From Streptomyces sp. TRM64462 (GTDB lineage Bacteria > Actinomycetota > Actinomycetes > Streptomycetales > Streptomycetaceae): DNA of 49,008 nucleotides. The stretch spans positions 1-49,008 of the forward strand of contig NZ_JABWDV010000273.1 of NCBI RefSeq assembly GCF_013362995.1. Direction: 5' to 3'. The notes under the pieces were generated by a model, which worked only from the letters and a program-made list of their open reading frames with translations, searched no databases and was not told where the DNA came from. The position numbers and the translations under genes were made by a program. Of the stretch, positions 9,180 to 16,748 are shown one piece after another; positions within the stretch are counted from its first letter, which is position 1; each line of letters starts with the position of its first letter.

Positions 9180-9214
9180 GTGGGCGCCCGGCACCCCGTA
9201 CCCTTAGGGACATC

Positions 9215-9487
9215 ATGGCGAACAAAACCTTCGAAGAGCTCTTCGCCGAGCTGGAGCTCAAGGCCAGGACCGGCGACCCCGCCACCTCCCGTACCGCCGA
9301 GCTGGTGGACAAGGGGGTGCATGCCATCGGCAAGAAGGTCGTCGAGGAGGCCGCCGAGGTGTGGATGGCCGCCGAGTACGAGGGCAAGGAAGCCGCCGCC
9401 GAGGAGATCTCGCAGCTGCTGTACCACGTCCAGGTGATGATGGTCGCCCGCGGGATCTCCCTCGACGACGTCTACGCCCACCTCTGA
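9215..9487 (+). CDS. hisE: Phosphoribosyl-ATP pyrophosphatase
   Basis: A 90-residue all-helical nucleotide pyrophosphohydrolase of histidine step 2, removing pyrophosphate from PR-ATP. The [10 protein letters not shown] and [14 protein letters not shown] helices hold the metal-binding Glu/Asp residues of the MazG-like fold. The ATG at 9215 is preceded by an AGGGA and by a TACCCT (9199-9204) that could be the -10 of a short-leader promoter, so the his pair may also be expressed apart from rib. It is followed 50 bases later by hisG, the usual actinobacterial pairing. Confidence 0.96.
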   Translation: MANKTFEELFAELELKARTGDPATSRTAELVDKGVHAIGKKVVEEAAEVWMAAEYEGKEAAAEEISQLLYHVQVMMVARGISLDDVYAHL

Positions 9488-9537
9488 TCAACCCCACAGC
9501 ACCACACGCCCCACTCCGAGCAAAGGAAGCCCACCCC

Positions 9538-10386
9538 ATGCTGCGCATCGCCGTCCCCAACAAGGGTTCACTGTCCGGGCCTGCGTCGGCGATGCTCCAT
9601 GAGGCCGGCTACAAGCAGCGCAAGGAGTCCAAGGAGCTCGTCCTGGTGGACCCGGACAACGAGGTGGAGTTCTTCTACCTCCGCCCCCGGGACATCGCCA
9701 TCTACGTCAGCTCCGGCAAGCTCGACATCGGCATCACCGGCCGCGACCTGCTCCTCGACTCCGGCGCCAACGCCGAGGAGATCCTGGAGCTCGGCTTCGC
9801 CCGCTCCACCTTCCGCTACGCCACCCGCCCCGGCACGGCGAGCGGACCCGCCGACTTCACCGGCATGACGATCGCCACCTCCTACGAGGGCATCGTCGCC
9901 AAGCACCTCGCGGACCACGGCATCGACGCCTCCGTCGTCCACCTCGACGGCGCCGTCGAGACCGCGATCCAGCTCGGCGTCGCCCAGGTCATCGCCGACG
10001 TCGTCGAGACCGGCACGTCCCTGCGCAACGCCGGCCTGGAGGTCATCGGCGAGCCGATCCTCACCTCCGAGGCCGTCGTCGTCCGCCGCACCGGCGCCCC
10101 CGCCGACGACCCCGAGGTGCAGCGCTTCCTGCGCCGCCTCCAGGGCGTCCTCGTGGCCCGCAGCTACGTGATGATGGACTACGACTGCCGCGCCGAGCAC
10201 CTGGAGCAGGCCGTCGCCCTCACGCCCGGCCTGGAGTCCCCGACCGTCTCCCCGCTCCACAACGAGGGCTGGGTCGCCGTCCGCGCGATGGTCCCCGCGA
10301 AGGAGGCGCAGCGCATCATGGACGACCTGTACGCGCTGGGCGCCCGGGCCATCCTCACCACGGAGATCCACGCCTGCCGCCTCTGA
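9538..10386 (+). CDS. hisG: ATP phosphoribosyltransferase, long form
   Basis: A 282-residue HisG, the first and feedback-regulated enzyme of histidine synthesis, joining ATP and PRPP. The N-terminal catalytic lobes show IAVPNKGSL and the RPRDIAIYVSSGKLDIGITGRDLL stretch, with VVETGTSLRNAGL as the PRPP loop. The roughly 75-residue C-terminal ACT-like domain (SPTVSPLHNEGWVAVRAM to TTEIHACRL) marks the long, hexameric, histidine-inhibited form. AAAGGAAG precedes the ATG. Confidence 0.97.
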   Translation: MLRIAVPNKGSLSGPASAMLHEAGYKQRKESKELVLVDPDNEVEFFYLRPRDIAIYVSSGKLDIGITGRDLLLDSGANAEEILELGFARSTFRYATRPGTASGPADFTGMTIATSYEGIVAKHLADHGIDASVVHLDGAVETAIQLGVAQVIADVVETGTSLRNAGLEVIGEPILTSEAVVVRRTGAPADDPEVQRFLRRLQGVLVARSYVMMDYDCRAEHLEQAVALTPGLESPTVSPLHNEGWVAVRAMVPAKEAQRIMDDLYALGARAILTTEIHACRL

Positions 10387-10418
10387 GCGGGTGACCGAGG
10401 AAGCCGACGCACCACACC

Positions 10419-10895
10419 ATGCCCGAGACGCCCCCCGCGCCCTCCGCGCCGCCCGTGCCCCCCGCACTTCCGGTCACGTTCAGGCCCCGGCGCACCCGCG
10501 CCGTCCTGCTGACCGTCGGAGCGGCCATGTTCTCCGTCATCACGGTGATCGCCCTGACGCTGGAGCGACTGGGCACGGGGGAGCGGATCAGCTTCGTCCT
10601 CACGGCCGCGCTCTTCTACGGAGTGCTGATCACGCTGAGCCGCCCCAAGGTCGTCGCCGACGACACCGGGGTGACCGTCGTCAACCTCACCCGCAGCCGC
10701 CGGCTCGCCTGGCCCGAGATCCTCCGGGTCAATCTGCGCGTCGGCGACCCGTGGGTGTTCCTCGACCTCAGCGACGGCACCAGCCTGCCCGCCCTCGGCA
10801 TCCAGCCCGGCATCGGCAAGGCCCAGGCCATCCGCGACGCGCAGACCCTGCGCGCCCTCGTCGAGACCCGAGGCACGGGCACCGAACACCACTGA
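10419..10895 (+). CDS. Small membrane protein with bacterial PH-like domain
   Basis: A 158-residue protein with a Pro-rich N-terminus, two close transmembrane helices (about residues 28-48 and 56-73) and a C-terminal domain of alternating strands (KVVADDTGVTVVNLTRSRRLAWPEILRV). This is the bacterial PH-domain pattern seen in many actinobacterial membrane proteins. It starts 32 bases after hisG and may be cotranscribed; this hisG-PH protein neighbourhood is common in Streptomyces. Its biochemical role is unknown. A 21-bp tandem duplication runs across its stop codon. Confidence 0.85.
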   Translation: MPETPPAPSAPPVPPALPVTFRPRRTRAVLLTVGAAMFSVITVIALTLERLGTGERISFVLTAALFYGVLITLSRPKVVADDTGVTVVNLTRSRRLAWPEILRVNLRVGDPWVFLDLSDGTSLPALGIQPGIGKAQAIRDAQTLRALVETRGTGTEHH

Positions 10896-10928
10896 CGACA
10901 ACCGAAACACCACTGACGACAACCGAAA
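10881..10928 (+). repeat. 21-bp tandem duplication over a stop codon
   Basis: ACCGAA(A)CACCACTGACGACA occurs twice in tandem, with one extra A in the second copy, followed by a third partial ACCGAAAC. The repeat contains the EHH-stop codons of the PH-domain gene, so the 3' end has been duplicated into the untranslated region. Confidence 0.8.
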
Positions 10929-10992
10929 CCGGCCGGCACACGGACGGTCGGCCGAGTGGGTCCGCCGGCTGCCCACCTCACCTCCGCGTGAT

Positions 10993-11086
10993 TACTCTTG
11001 TCCGCGGCGGTGCCCAGCGCGCCCCGCCCCGCGGAACACGGCAGCGGTCGGGCCGGCGGGGCACCTGCGACCCGAGGAGTGACTCC
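10993..11086 (+). promoter_or_regulatory. Possible promoter and structured leader before the CNNM gene pair
   Basis: TACTCT (10993-10998) resembles a -10 box. The following 155 bases before the ATG can fold: GGTGCCC (11009-11015) pairs with GGGCACC (11059-11065) around a G/C-rich interior, and GGAG/CTCC (11076-11086) forms a second short hairpin. I do not recognise a known riboswitch class here, and in such GC-rich DNA some pairing is expected by chance. Confidence 0.25.
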
Positions 11087-11153
11087 CTCCAGCAATGGAC
11101 GGTTCGTCCGGTAGTACCCGCGCCGCCCCCTCCGCACCCGAGGAGGCGGCGGC

Positions 11154-12488
11154 ATGACCATCCCCCTCCTGCTGCTCTGCGCGGCATTCCTCCTGATCCT
11201 CGCCAACGGCTTCTTCGTGGCGGCCGAGTTCGGCCTCGTCACCGTCGAGCGGGCCGACGCCGAGCGCGCCGCGGCGGACGGCGACCGCCGGGCCCGTACG
11301 GTCGTCAAAGCCCTGCGGGAGCTGTCCTTCCAGCTCTCCGGCACCCAGCTCGGCATCACTCTGACGTCCCTCGTCGTCGGCATGCTCGCCCAGCCGGCCC
11401 TCGCGCAGCTCCTGGCCGGGCCGCTCACCTTCACCGGGCTGCCGGCCGGCGCCGTCCCCGGCGTCGCCGTCGTGATCGGCATGCTCGCCGCGTCGGCCCT
11501 GCAGATGGTGATCGGCGAACTCGTGCCCAAGAACTGGGCGGTGTCCCGTCCGCTCCAGGTGGCCCGGTTCGTGGCCGGCCCGCAGTACGCGTTCTCGGCG
11601 GTCTTCCGCCCGGTGATCGCCCTGCTGAACGCCATCGCCAACCGGCTCGTACGCCTCCTCGGCGTGGAGCCCACCGAAGAGCTCGCCTCCGCCCGTACAC
11701 CCGGCGAACTCGTCGCGCTCGCCCGGCACTCGGCCCGGGCCGGCGCGCTCGAACAGGACACCGCCGACCTCTTCGTACGGACCCTGTCCCTCGGCGGACT
11801 GACGGCACAGCACGTCATGACGCCCCGCGTGAAGGTCAGCGCGCTCCAGTCGGACGCCACCGCCGCCGACGTCCTCAACCTGACCCGCGCGACGGGCCTG
11901 TCCCGCTTCCCCGTGTACCGGGAGCGCATCGACGAGATCGTCGGCATGGTCCACCTCAAGGACGCCCTCGCGGTCCCCGCCCACGAGCGGCCGCGCACCC
12001 GCCTGAGCCGTATCGCCGTGCCGCCGCTCCTCGTCCCGGAGACGCTCCCCGCCCAGGCCCTCCTGGAGCGGCTGCGCAGCGAGCAGCCCATAGCCGTCGT
12101 CGTCGACGAGTACGGCGGCACGGCCGGCGTGGTCACCCTGGAGGACATCGTCGAGGAACTCGTCGGCGAGGTACGCGACGAGCACGACATCCCCGGCGAG
12201 GACGAGCCCGAACTGGCCGCCGCCGCACCCGAGGACGGGCACCCGGCCTGGGAGGCCGACGGCAGCTGCCGGGTCCACGAACTGAAACGCATAGGCCTGG
12301 AGGTCCCCGAAGGCCCGTACGAGACCGTCGCCGGGCTCGTCGCGGACCTGCTGGGCCGCATCCCGGCCCCCGGCGACCACGCCGAACTCCCCGGCTGGCG
12401 CCTCTTCGTACGCCAGGTCGACCGCTACCGCGCCGAACGCGTCCGCCTGGTCCGCACGGCGGACGACAGGGTGGAGGCCGTCCGGTGA
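11154..12488 (+). CDS. CNNM/CorC-family membrane protein with CBS domains (hemolysin-type)
   Basis: A 444-residue protein of the DUF21-CBS-CorC_HlyC architecture. The N-terminal DUF21 membrane domain (about residues 1-190) has the LANGFFVAAEFGLV first helix and the VIGELVPKNWA motif. Two CBS motifs follow (about 205-330; THVMTPR-like AQHVMTPRVKV, then YGGTAGVVTLEDIVEELVGEV), and a CorC/HlyC C-terminal domain ends it (about 345-430). Relatives are linked to Mg2+ or Co2+ efflux; the hemolysin name is historical. GAGGAGG precedes the ATG. The stop overlaps a second paralogue by 4 bases. Confidence 0.93.
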   Translation: MTIPLLLLCAAFLLILANGFFVAAEFGLVTVERADAERAAADGDRRARTVVKALRELSFQLSGTQLGITLTSLVVGMLAQPALAQLLAGPLTFTGLPAGAVPGVAVVIGMLAASALQMVIGELVPKNWAVSRPLQVARFVAGPQYAFSAVFRPVIALLNAIANRLVRLLGVEPTEELASARTPGELVALARHSARAGALEQDTADLFVRTLSLGGLTAQHVMTPRVKVSALQSDATAADVLNLTRATGLSRFPVYRERIDEIVGMVHLKDALAVPAHERPRTRLSRIAVPPLLVPETLPAQALLERLRSEQPIAVVVDEYGGTAGVVTLEDIVEELVGEVRDEHDIPGEDEPELAAAAPEDGHPAWEADGSCRVHELKRIGLEVPEGPYETVAGLVADLLGRIPAPGDHAELPGWRLFVRQVDRYRAERVRLVRTADDRVEAVR

Positions 12489-13537
12489 GCACCCTGCAAC
12501 TCCTCTTCGCCCTGCTCCTGGTCCTCGCGAACGGCTTCTTCGTCGGCGCGGAGTTCGCCCTGGTGTCGGTCCGCCGCAGCCAGATCGAACAGCTCGGCCC
12601 CCGCTCCAAGCGGGCCCGCAGAGTCCTGTACGGCCTGGAGAACCTGCCCCAGATGATGGCGGCGGCCCAGTTCGGCATCACCGTCTGTTCCCTGACCCTG
12701 GGCGCGGTCGCGGAGCCGACGGTCGCACGGCTCCTGGAACCGCTGTTCCACGCGATCCGCGTCCCCGAGGGCCTCATCCATCCGCTGGGCTATGTCATCG
12801 CCCTGGCGGCGGTCGTCTTCCTCCACCTGGTGGTGGGCGAGATGGTCCCGAAGAACCTCGCCATGGCGGCACCCGAGAAGACGGCCCTGTGGCTGAGCCC
12901 GGCGCTGGTGGGCTTCGCGCGCCTGTGCCGCCCCGTGACACGGGCCCTGGGCGCATGCGCCCACGCCGTACTGAAGACCTTCGGGGTCGAACCGAAGGAC
13001 GAGGTGGAGGCCGTCTTCACCAGCGAACAGCTCAACCGCCTCGTGGAGGACGCGGGGCAGGCCGGCCTGCTGGCCCCGGCCGAGCAGGAGCGCCTGGAGG
13101 ACGCCCTGGAACTGGGCACCCGGCCCGTACGGGACGTGATGATCCCGCGCACGGCCCTGGTGACCGTGCCCCCGTCGGTCACCCCGGCGCAGATCGAGGC
13201 GCTCACGGTGCGCACCGGGTACTCGCGCTTCCCCGTCCGCGCGGAAGGCGGCGGCGCGTTCCTGGGCTTCCTGCACGTCAAGGACGTCCTGGACCTGGAG
13301 GACCCGGACCGCGCGGTGCCCCCGCACATCTGGCGCCCGATGGCCACGCTCCGCGCCGAACTCCCGCTCGACGACGCCCTCACGGCGCTCCGCCGCGCGG
13401 CCACCCACCTGGCCCAGGTGGCCGACGCGTCGGGCCGGGTCCTGGGCCTGGTCGCCCTGGAGGACATGCTGGAAATGCTGGTGGGCGAGGTACGGGACCC
13501 CTCCCACCGCACCCCTCCCGCACCGACACCCTCGTGA
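12485..13537 (+). CDS. Second CNNM-family membrane protein, short form
   Basis: A 350-residue paralogue of the upstream gene, starting with GTG inside its stop (GTGA). It has the DUF21 membrane domain (LANGFFVGAEFALVSVRRSQIE; GEMVPKNLAMA) and a CBS pair (RDVMIPRTALVTVPP to LGLVALEDMLEMLVGEV). It ends with a short Pro-rich tail and lacks the CorC/HlyC C-terminal domain of its partner. The two probably act together, perhaps as a heteromer, since translational coupling fixes their ratio. The stop faces the AAA ATPase gene with only 17 bases between. Confidence 0.92.
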   Translation: MSTLQLLFALLLVLANGFFVGAEFALVSVRRSQIEQLGPRSKRARRVLYGLENLPQMMAAAQFGITVCSLTLGAVAEPTVARLLEPLFHAIRVPEGLIHPLGYVIALAAVVFLHLVVGEMVPKNLAMAAPEKTALWLSPALVGFARLCRPVTRALGACAHAVLKTFGVEPKDEVEAVFTSEQLNRLVEDAGQAGLLAPAEQERLEDALELGTRPVRDVMIPRTALVTVPPSVTPAQIEALTVRTGYSRFPVRAEGGGAFLGFLHVKDVLDLEDPDRAVPPHIWRPMATLRAELPLDDALTALRRAATHLAQVADASGRVLGLVALEDMLEMLVGEVRDPSHRTPPAPTPS

Positions 13538-13554
13538 CCCGGGGGGCGGTCCCG

Positions 13555-15537
13555 TCAGTACGCCGGCGGCGGCGGGTCCTGGGGGCCAGGGGCCTGCCCC
13601 CGAGGGGTGCTCGGTCCCCGGCCCGAGAGGACCTCGCCGTACGCCTGCATCAGGTCCGGGAGCCGCAGGGTCGCCAGATCCTCACGGGTCGGCGTCCCCG
13701 TGTACCCCGACAGCCGCAGATCCCGGTACGCGCACGACTTCTCGTACAGCGTCCGCAGGAACCGCCCGTTGCCCAGCTCGTCGATCCACCCCTGGTCCAC
13801 CACATGCCCGCTGATCGACCGCAGCTCGTCGAGCGACTCCTCGTCCCACAGGTCCCCGTTCGCCGCCGCCAGCACCTTCCCGATCGCGGTCAGCTCCAGC
13901 GGCCGGTACGAGGGGAAGTCGACCCGCGTCGTGAAGCGCGACGACAGCCCGGGGTTCGCGGCCAGCAGCCGGTCCATGCCCTCCGGGTAGCCGGCGAGGA
14001 TCACCACCAGGTGGTCGCGGTTGTCCTCGGCACGCTTCAGCAGCACCTGCAGCGCCTCGTCGCCGTACGCGTCGCCCTTGCTGTAGCCCGAGTTGGACAG
14101 CGAGTACGCCTCGTCGACGAACAGCACCCCGCCCAGCGCCGAGTCGATCAGCTCGTTGGCCTTCACCGCCGTCTGGCCCAGGAACTCACCGACCAGGTCG
14201 GCCCGCTGCGCCTCCACCAGATGGTCGCCGCCCAGCAGCCCCAGCGCGTAGAACACCCGCCCGAGAATCCGCGCCACCGTGGTCTTCCCGGTGCCGGAGG
14301 GACCGGAGAAGACAAAGTGACGTTTCGGCGGCTGCACCGGAAGGCCCTGGCCCGCCCGCAGCCGGGCCATTTCCAGCTGCGCCGACAGTGCCTTCACCTG
14401 ACGCTTCACGGGTTCGAGCCCGACCATCCGCTCCAGCTCCGACATCGCGTCCGCGAGCAGCTCCGGATCGGTGGGGCTCGCCGGGAACGGCGGCGGCTCC
14501 GCCTGCCCCGGCACGGTCGCCGCGGCCTTCTCGCGCGCCCCGCCGGGCGGTACGGGCGCGGCCGGCCCACCGGACGCGCCGCCACCGCCCCCCGGTACGC
14601 CGCCGCCCCCGCCTCCGAGGCCGGACGGTGCCTGCGGTGGGTCCGCCCCCGGAACGGCCATGCCGTCCTGCCCGTCCGCCCCCGCGTCCCGCACATCCGT
14701 GCCGGCACCGGCGCCCGCCCCGGCCAGCGACACCGCCGCCAGGTCGCCGACCTCGTCGGGTGAGCCCTCGAACCCGTCGTACTCGGCGATCGTCGCCAGC
14801 CGCGCCGCGGTGTCCATGAACGCCGGGTCCACCCGGTGCACCGCCCGGTACAGCGGCAGCGCCGCGGCCGTGCGCCCCGTGCCCTCGTGCGCCCGGGCCA
14901 GCCAGTAGCGCAGCTCCTTGCGCTGCGGCTGCTCGCTGCGGCACCGCATGAGCGCCGACGACAGCAGCGGCTCGGCCTGCCCGTACATCTCCAGGCGCAC
15001 CCGCGCCATGCCGCCGAACAGCCCCGCCTCGATGCCGAGCAGCGGGTCGTCGACGAGCGGCTCGGTGTGCCGCACGAGCTGCTCCCAGTCCTTCACCAGA
15101 TACGCCCGGCAGGCGTGCAGGAACCGCACCTGCGGGTCGGTGTCCACGGGCGGCAGTCCCGCCAGCGCCCGGTCGAGCTCCGGAACGTGCCGGCCGTCCA
15201 GCCAGTGCGAGGCGTGCGCCAGCAGCAGATCGCGCGGGGTCTCCAGCACCGGCTGCACCCACCAGCCCAGCCAGTACCAGGAGTTCAGCGTCCGCCGGTG
15301 CCGCGCCCGCTGCTCCCCGAACCGGTCCCGGTGGTGGTACATCCGGAGCAGTGCCGTGGTGGTGTCGACGCGCAGCGCGTGCAGCCCGAGCCAGGCGTCG
15401 GCCATGCCCGGGTCGATCCGCGCCGCCGTCCGGAACTCCTCCTCCGCCTGCGGATACGCGCCCATGGTGTAGGCGTCCACGCCGCGCAGCCAGGCGAGGT
15501 CGGCCGGGGGCTGCGTGCCCTGCGTGCCGAAGTCCAT
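13555..15537 (-). CDS. TPR-like plus CbbX/EccA-type AAA+ ATPase
   Basis: A 660-residue protein with an N-terminal alpha-solenoid/TPR-like half (about residues 1-260), a Gly/Pro/Ala-rich linker (about 265-345) and a C-terminal AAA+ domain of the CbbX/SpoVK/EccA group. Walker A is GPSGTGKTT near residue 412, Walker B is VLFVDEAY, and the NPGLSSRF block is the arginine-finger region. The ATG at 15537 has GGGGGA 5 bases upstream and is preferred over an in-frame GTG at 15549. EccA-like ATPases serve type VII secretion, but no EccB-E, EsxA/B or PPE genes lie nearby, so this is an orphan of unknown client. Confidence 0.92.
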   Translation of the reverse strand: MDFGTQGTQPPADLAWLRGVDAYTMGAYPQAEEEFRTAARIDPGMADAWLGLHALRVDTTTALLRMYHHRDRFGEQRARHRRTLNSWYWLGWWVQPVLETPRDLLLAHASHWLDGRHVPELDRALAGLPPVDTDPQVRFLHACRAYLVKDWEQLVRHTEPLVDDPLLGIEAGLFGGMARVRLEMYGQAEPLLSSALMRCRSEQPQRKELRYWLARAHEGTGRTAAALPLYRAVHRVDPAFMDTAARLATIAEYDGFEGSPDEVGDLAAVSLAGAGAGAGTDVRDAGADGQDGMAVPGADPPQAPSGLGGGGGGVPGGGGGASGGPAAPVPPGGAREKAAATVPGQAEPPPFPASPTDPELLADAMSELERMVGLEPVKRQVKALSAQLEMARLRAGQGLPVQPPKRHFVFSGPSGTGKTTVARILGRVFYALGLLGGDHLVEAQRADLVGEFLGQTAVKANELIDSALGGVLFVDEAYSLSNSGYSKGDAYGDEALQVLLKRAEDNRDHLVVILAGYPEGMDRLLAANPGLSSRFTTRVDFPSYRPLELTAIGKVLAAANGDLWDEESLDELRSISGHVVDQGWIDELGNGRFLRTLYEKSCAYRDLRLSGYTGTPTREDLATLRLPDLMQAYGEVLSGRGPSTPRGQAPGPQDPPPPAY

Positions 15538-15938
15538 CGGGTCCCCCACAAACCGTGTCCCCGTAGCCGCCGGGCGGACGCCCGCCGGAAGCCTTCCCAA
15601 TCGCCTTCTCTTGGACGGGTTTTGACCGCACCGGGGGGCATCGTACCTGCGCAGGGGGCGTGCGACTAAGGGCGCACCGAGCGCTCCGGGGGCGTCCGCG
15701 GGGGCGGGCGCGACGGTGACCCAGGGTGAGCGTGGAGGGGGATGAGGGGCCCGGAGAGAGGGCCGGGGGCAGAACGAAGCCCCCGATCACGGGGGAACAA
15801 CCGGGGGCTTCGCATCTGCGGGCGACTCCGAAAAGCCGCACATTGAGAACGTAAGACCTGTACGGCTCGTCGGTCAAGCGAAGTTGAGGCACTCTGGACG
15901 GCCGATTTCCGACTGCTCAGTACGGCGGCATATCACCG
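15538..15938. other. 401-base interval with no gene
   Basis: This stretch lies between the ATPase start and the stop of the kinase-like gene, both on the minus strand. It holds one strong hairpin (15775-15812) and otherwise G-rich sequence next to the ATPase and A/T-richer sequence around 15840-15930. I see no convincing ORF, tRNA or other RNA in it. The ATPase promoter should be here, but I cannot place it with confidence. Confidence 0.6.
15775..15812 (-). terminator. 11-bp stem terminator
   Basis: CGAAGCCCCCG (15775-15785) pairs perfectly with CGGGGGCTTCG (15802-15812) around a 16-base loop that itself contains a CCCCCG/CGGGGG alternative. It lies about 125 bases past the stop of the kinase-like gene on the minus strand and ahead of the ATPase promoter region, so it probably insulates the two. 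Confidence 0.7.
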
Positions 15939-16598
15939 TCACGATCCGTGATGATCCGGCTTCGGATCCGGAGCGGGAAGGCGCCCCGGCAGCCACTCGT
16001 ACCCCTCCCGGCACTCCCGTACCAGCATGTCGGCGAACGGCCGCGAGGGGTCGCCGGCGAAATGGCGGGTCTCCGCCACTGTCCATCCGTCCCAGAAGGC
16101 GGATTGCGCAGGTCCGTCCCGGTGCCGTCCCCTGCTCCAGGACTCCTCGGGGCCGCGGTCCATCCACAGCAGACGGGCCAGGTGGGGGCGGAGCGCGCGG
16201 CGCCCGGCGCCCACGCCCTCGATCAGGACGACGGGTGCGGGCGGCAGCCGCCGGGGCGGGCCGAAGCGCCGCAGATTCCAGTCGTACGGGTGATACTCCG
16301 CCACCTCGCCACGGGTCAGCGGCTCCAGGATCCGGCGGCGCAGCCGGTCCGTCCAGGCGAACAGCTCCTCGTGAGTGGCGACGTCGTCGAGGTGCAGCAC
16401 CGGCGCCCCGCCGAGCGCCTCCGCGAGCCGGCCGGCGAACGTGGACTTGCCCGAACCCGCGTGCCCGTCGACGGCCACCAGCCGCACCTGCCCGCAGGAC
16501 GGCGGCAGCCCCCGCAGCCCGTCCGCGAACGCGCCCAGGCGCAGCGTGCGCGGGGCGGCCTGCGCGCGCGTCGGCCGGGCGGGGGAGGGGGCGGGCAT
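15939..16598 (-). CDS. Uridine kinase-like P-loop protein
   Basis: A 219-residue P-loop kinase-like protein. Walker A is GHAGSGKST near residues 45-53, followed by the HLDDVATHEE segment where uridine/pantothenate-type kinases keep a substrate Asp, then VVLIEGVGAGR as the Walker B-like strand. Proteins of this sort in actinobacteria are annotated as uridine kinases, but the phosphate acceptor is not established by sequence. The ATG at 16598 is the first plausible start. It is transcribed divergently from the C39-like peptidase gene. Confidence 0.85.
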   Translation of the reverse strand: MPAPSPARPTRAQAAPRTLRLGAFADGLRGLPPSCGQVRLVAVDGHAGSGKSTFAGRLAEALGGAPVLHLDDVATHEELFAWTDRLRRRILEPLTRGEVAEYHPYDWNLRRFGPPRRLPPAPVVLIEGVGAGRRALRPHLARLLWMDRGPEESWSRGRHRDGPAQSAFWDGWTVAETRHFAGDPSRPFADMLVRECREGYEWLPGRLPAPDPKPDHHGS

Positions 16599-16748
16599 GC
16601 CGTCACCCTACAGAGGCCACCAGGGGCGACGCGGGGCGGAATGCCTGGCCAAGCCCGAACAGGCCCGCGATAGTGGGCCCCGCGCCGACATCCTTCCGTG
16701 ATCGACTCGTGCGGTCCGCAGCCGCCCGTTCCCGACTGGGGGTTCCGT

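Noticed and set aside
7182..9194. A 670-codon minus-strand frame across ribBA and ribH
   Set aside because: It is antisense to unmistakable riboflavin genes and has no recognisable domain.
13555..15537. Type VII secretion locus
   Set aside because: Only an EccA-like ATPase is present; no EccB-E, mycosin or WXG100 genes are seen.
15813..15938. A tRNA or small RNA in the A/T-richer stretch
   Set aside because: No cloverleaf, CCA end or recognised RNA motif can be drawn.
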